Shown: positions 44,712 through 46,352 of the stretch, piece after piece | Numbering within the stretch: position 1 is the first letter of the stretch | Layout of the letters: each line of letters begins with the position of its first letter | NCBI GenBank assembly: GCA_913049535.1 | Contig: CAJWYF010000009.1 | Location: 1 to 46,352, forward strand | Reading direction: 5' to 3' | DNA: 46,352 nt | Source of the DNA: an uncultured Synechococcus sp. | GTDB lineage: Bacteria; Cyanobacteriota; Cyanobacteriia; PCC-6307; Cyanobiaceae | Made by a program: the position numbers and the translations under genes | Notes under the pieces: generated by a model | The model's input: only the letters and a program-made list of their open reading frames with translations | Databases searched by the model: none | What the model was told of the DNA's origin: nothing

Positions 44712-45647
44712 ATGGCAGAGCCCCAGGTCGTCGCAAGCCGTTACGCGCTCTGGAAGGCCGCGATCAAATGGCCGATGTACTCGGTGGCCGTGATGCCGGC
44801 GCTGCTCAGTGCCGGCTGGCTCATCAGCCAGGGGCTGGATCCACGCTGGGACCAGCTGGGCCTGTTCCTGCTGGCTGCGGTGCTGCTGCTGGCCTGGGAG
44901 AACCTCTCCAACGATGTCTTTGACGCCGACACCGGCATCGATGCGGTGGGCAAGCCCCATTCGGTGGTGGCCCTCACCGGCCGCCGGCCCCTGGTGGCCC
45001 GCATCGCCAACCTCAGCCTGGCGGCAGGTCTGGTGCTGATGGCCCTGGTGGCCCTGCGCAGCCAGCCGGTGGTGCTGGCCCTGGTGCTGGCCTGCTGCGG
45101 CCTGGGCTACGTGTACCAGGGCCCGCCCTTCCGGCTGGGCTACCAAGGACTGGGGGAACCGTTGTGCTGGCTGGCCTTTGGCCCCCTGGCCACCGCTGCG
45201 GCCCTGCTGGCACTGCAGCCCCCCACGGCCCTGGCGGCGGCGGTGCCGTGGGGCCCGGCCTTCACGCTGGGGGCAGGGCCAGCCCTGGCCACCACCTTGG
45301 TGCTCTTCTGCTCCCATTTCCACCAGGTGGACGAGGATGCCGCCCACGGCAAGCGCTCACCGGTGGTGCGGCTCGGCACCGCCCGCGCCGCAGCGCTGGT
45401 GCCCTGGATCGTGGCCGCCAGCCTGGCTCTGCAATGGCTCCCGGTGCTCGAGCGCCTCTGGCCCTCCACGGCGCTGTTGAGCGTGATCGGCCTGCCGGCA
45501 GCAGCGCAGCTGATCCGGCTGCTGCGCGATCACCATCACCAACCCAAACGGATCAGCGGCAGCAAGTTTCTGGCCCTGCGCTTTCAAGGCCTCAGCGGCC
45601 TGGGCCTGGCCATCGGCTTGGCCATCGCCCCTCTGCTGGGGCGCTGA
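44712..45647 (+). CDS. menA: 2-carboxy-1,4-naphthoquinone phytyltransferase
   Basis: 311 residues, about 8-9 membrane helices, UbiA superfamily. The first Asp-rich motif NLSNDVFDADTGIDAVGKPHS (about residues 72-90) and a second acidic motif FHQVDEDAAHGKRSPVVRLG bind the prenyl diphosphate and Mg. In cyanobacteria MenA attaches phytyl (from phytyl-PP) to the naphthoate ring in phylloquinone synthesis at the membrane. The stop overlaps the menC start by one base (TGATG). It is transcribed with menC away from menF. Confidence 0.92.
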   Translation: MAEPQVVASRYALWKAAIKWPMYSVAVMPALLSAGWLISQGLDPRWDQLGLFLLAAVLLLAWENLSNDVFDADTGIDAVGKPHSVVALTGRRPLVARIANLSLAAGLVLMALVALRSQPVVLALVLACCGLGYVYQGPPFRLGYQGLGEPLCWLAFGPLATAAALLALQPPTALAAAVPWGPAFTLGAGPALATTLVLFCSHFHQVDEDAAHGKRSPVVRLGTARAAALVPWIVAASLALQWLPVLERLWPSTALLSVIGLPAAAQLIRLLRDHHHQPKRISGSKFLALRFQGLSGLGLAIGLAIAPLLGR

Positions 45648-46352
45648 TGCAACTGCAATGGCGGCCCTACCAATTCCCGCTGCCCCGGCCGCTGCGCACG
45701 GCCGGTGGGGAGTGGCACCAGCGCAGCGGCTGGTTGCTGCGCCTTGAAACTCCTGATGGAGCGCTGGGCTGGGGGGAGGCGGCGCCACTGCCCGGGGGCG
45801 AAAGCTGGTGTGCCGCAGCCATGAACGAGCTGCCATCAAGTACTGATCGCGACGAGCTGGAGGCGCTGCTGCCGGCCATGCCCGCACCGGTGGGCTTTGC
45901 CCTCGGGCTGGCCCTGGCCGAAGTGGATGGCCTCGGCAGCGAGGGTTGGCAGCCGCCGCCACCATCGGCGGTGCTGCTCCCCGCCGGTGAGGCCGCACTG
46001 GAGGCCATGGGCCTGGCTGCTGGCCTGCACCGACAAGGGCCATGGCCCTTCACAGCCAAGTGGAAAGTAGGGGTGCTGGCTCCCAGCACTGAATTGGACC
46101 TGCTTGAGCAGCTGCTGGCTGGCTTGCCAAGCGATGGCTGCCTGCGCCTTGATGCCAACGGCGCCTGGGATCGGGCGACAGCCGGCCGTTGGGCCGAGCG
46201 GCTGCAGGCTGAACCCCGCTTGCAGTGGCTCGAGCAACCCCTGCCCCCCAGCGACCACCAGGGGCTGATGGCCCTGAGCCGGCGGCTACCGGTGGCCCTG
46301 GATGAATCGCTGCGGGATCCAGCCGGGGCTCCCCCCAACTGGCAGGGCTGGC
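45647..46352 (+). CDS. menC: o-Succinylbenzoate synthase, cut by window edge
   Basis: 235 residues visible, continuing past the right edge. Enolase-superfamily MenC: N-terminal capping domain with RSGWLLRLETPDGALGWGE, then the barrel with the catalytic KxK in FTAKWKVGVL, RLDANGAW (metal Asp), and WLEQPLPP (metal Glu) followed by VALDESL. It dehydrates SHCHC to o-succinylbenzoate for phylloquinone. It is one base overlapped with menA, so translation is coupled. The remaining metal ligand and the C-terminal active-site lysine would lie in the missing part. Confidence 0.9.
   Translation, partial: MQLQWRPYQFPLPRPLRTAGGEWHQRSGWLLRLETPDGALGWGEAAPLPGGESWCAAAMNELPSSTDRDELEALLPAMPAPVGFALGLALAEVDGLGSEGWQPPPPSAVLLPAGEAALEAMGLAAGLHRQGPWPFTAKWKVGVLAPSTELDLLEQLLAGLPSDGCLRLDANGAWDRATAGRWAERLQAEPRLQWLEQPLPPSDHQGLMALSRRLPVALDESLRDPAGAPPNWQGW

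Overview
The window is a gene-dense, GC-rich stretch of a cyanobacterial chromosome, most like the marine or brackish Synechococcus/Cyanobium group. The evidence is the carotenoid hydroxylase CrtR, a phylloquinone cluster (menF/menA/menC), a Ycf66-like protein, an IctB-like membrane protein, a TxlA/HCF164-type thioredoxin, a NIL-domain ferredoxin, DUF3177 and DUF3285 proteins, GTG/TTG starts, and very short intergenic gaps. The species cannot be named from this alone. Most of the sequence is core housekeeping. No CRISPR array, insertion sequence, prophage or rRNA is visible.

Left edge (1 to about 2550): AT-richer than the rest. It holds the 5' part of a family-25 glycosyltransferase (minus strand), a short leftover ORF translationally coupled to it, a DUF6165 protein, and a TPR protein with a glycosyltransferase-like C-terminus. 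This looks like the end of a surface-polysaccharide or glycosylation island. From about 1.7 kb on, the composition becomes that of the backbone.

2.5-10.4 kb: a 40-residue membrane peptide, creatininase-family amidohydrolase coupled to gatC, crtR, a secreted HExxH protein, tRNA-Leu(UAG), a Ycf66-like protein, ileS, and two conserved cyanobacterial hypotheticals. 10.4-21.5 kb: a FIST sensor protein, the coupled trio trmB-ictB-GlcNAc-kinase-like, glmM, a periplasmic lytic transglycosylase, a NIL-ferredoxin/membrane-protein pair, txlA, and murG. Several of these concern envelope and amino-sugar metabolism. 21.5-26.6 kb: a beta-hydroxyacid dehydrogenase-like enzyme, small proteins, pgk, and a coupled operon of a universal stress protein, RbgA GTPase and RluD-like pseudouridine synthase.

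26.6-30.1 kb: the least ordinary part. It contains a 563-residue protein with a CBM2 module at each end and an unrecognised central domain, no signal peptide, and a possible short leader ORF. It is followed by a fused double-ATPase peptide-type ABC protein with no permease beside it. 30.1-38.3 kb: bifunctional Rsh (ppGpp), a small membrane protein, mnmE, nadC, argS, a HisC-like aminotransferase and a 50-residue membrane peptide. 38.3-42.4 kb: an MBL-fold-like periplasmic protein that seems to lack the metal-binding histidines, then the tightly packed operon prfB-DUF3285-ybeY-dgkA-trpG/pabA. prfB uses the classical programmed +1 frameshift, so its true N-terminus lies in another frame. 42.1-46.35 kb: grxC, gshB, and menF diverging from menA-menC; menC runs off the right edge.

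Several genes are too short, start in another frame, or are cut by the window edge, and would be missed by a simple ORF list: the GT25 fragment, three small membrane proteins (2565-2687, 22921-23079, 38164-38316), tRNA-Leu, and the prfB N-terminus. I found no convincing new multi-gene system. The CBM2-X-CBM2 protein and the ferredoxin/membrane-protein pair are the best candidates for undescribed biology.
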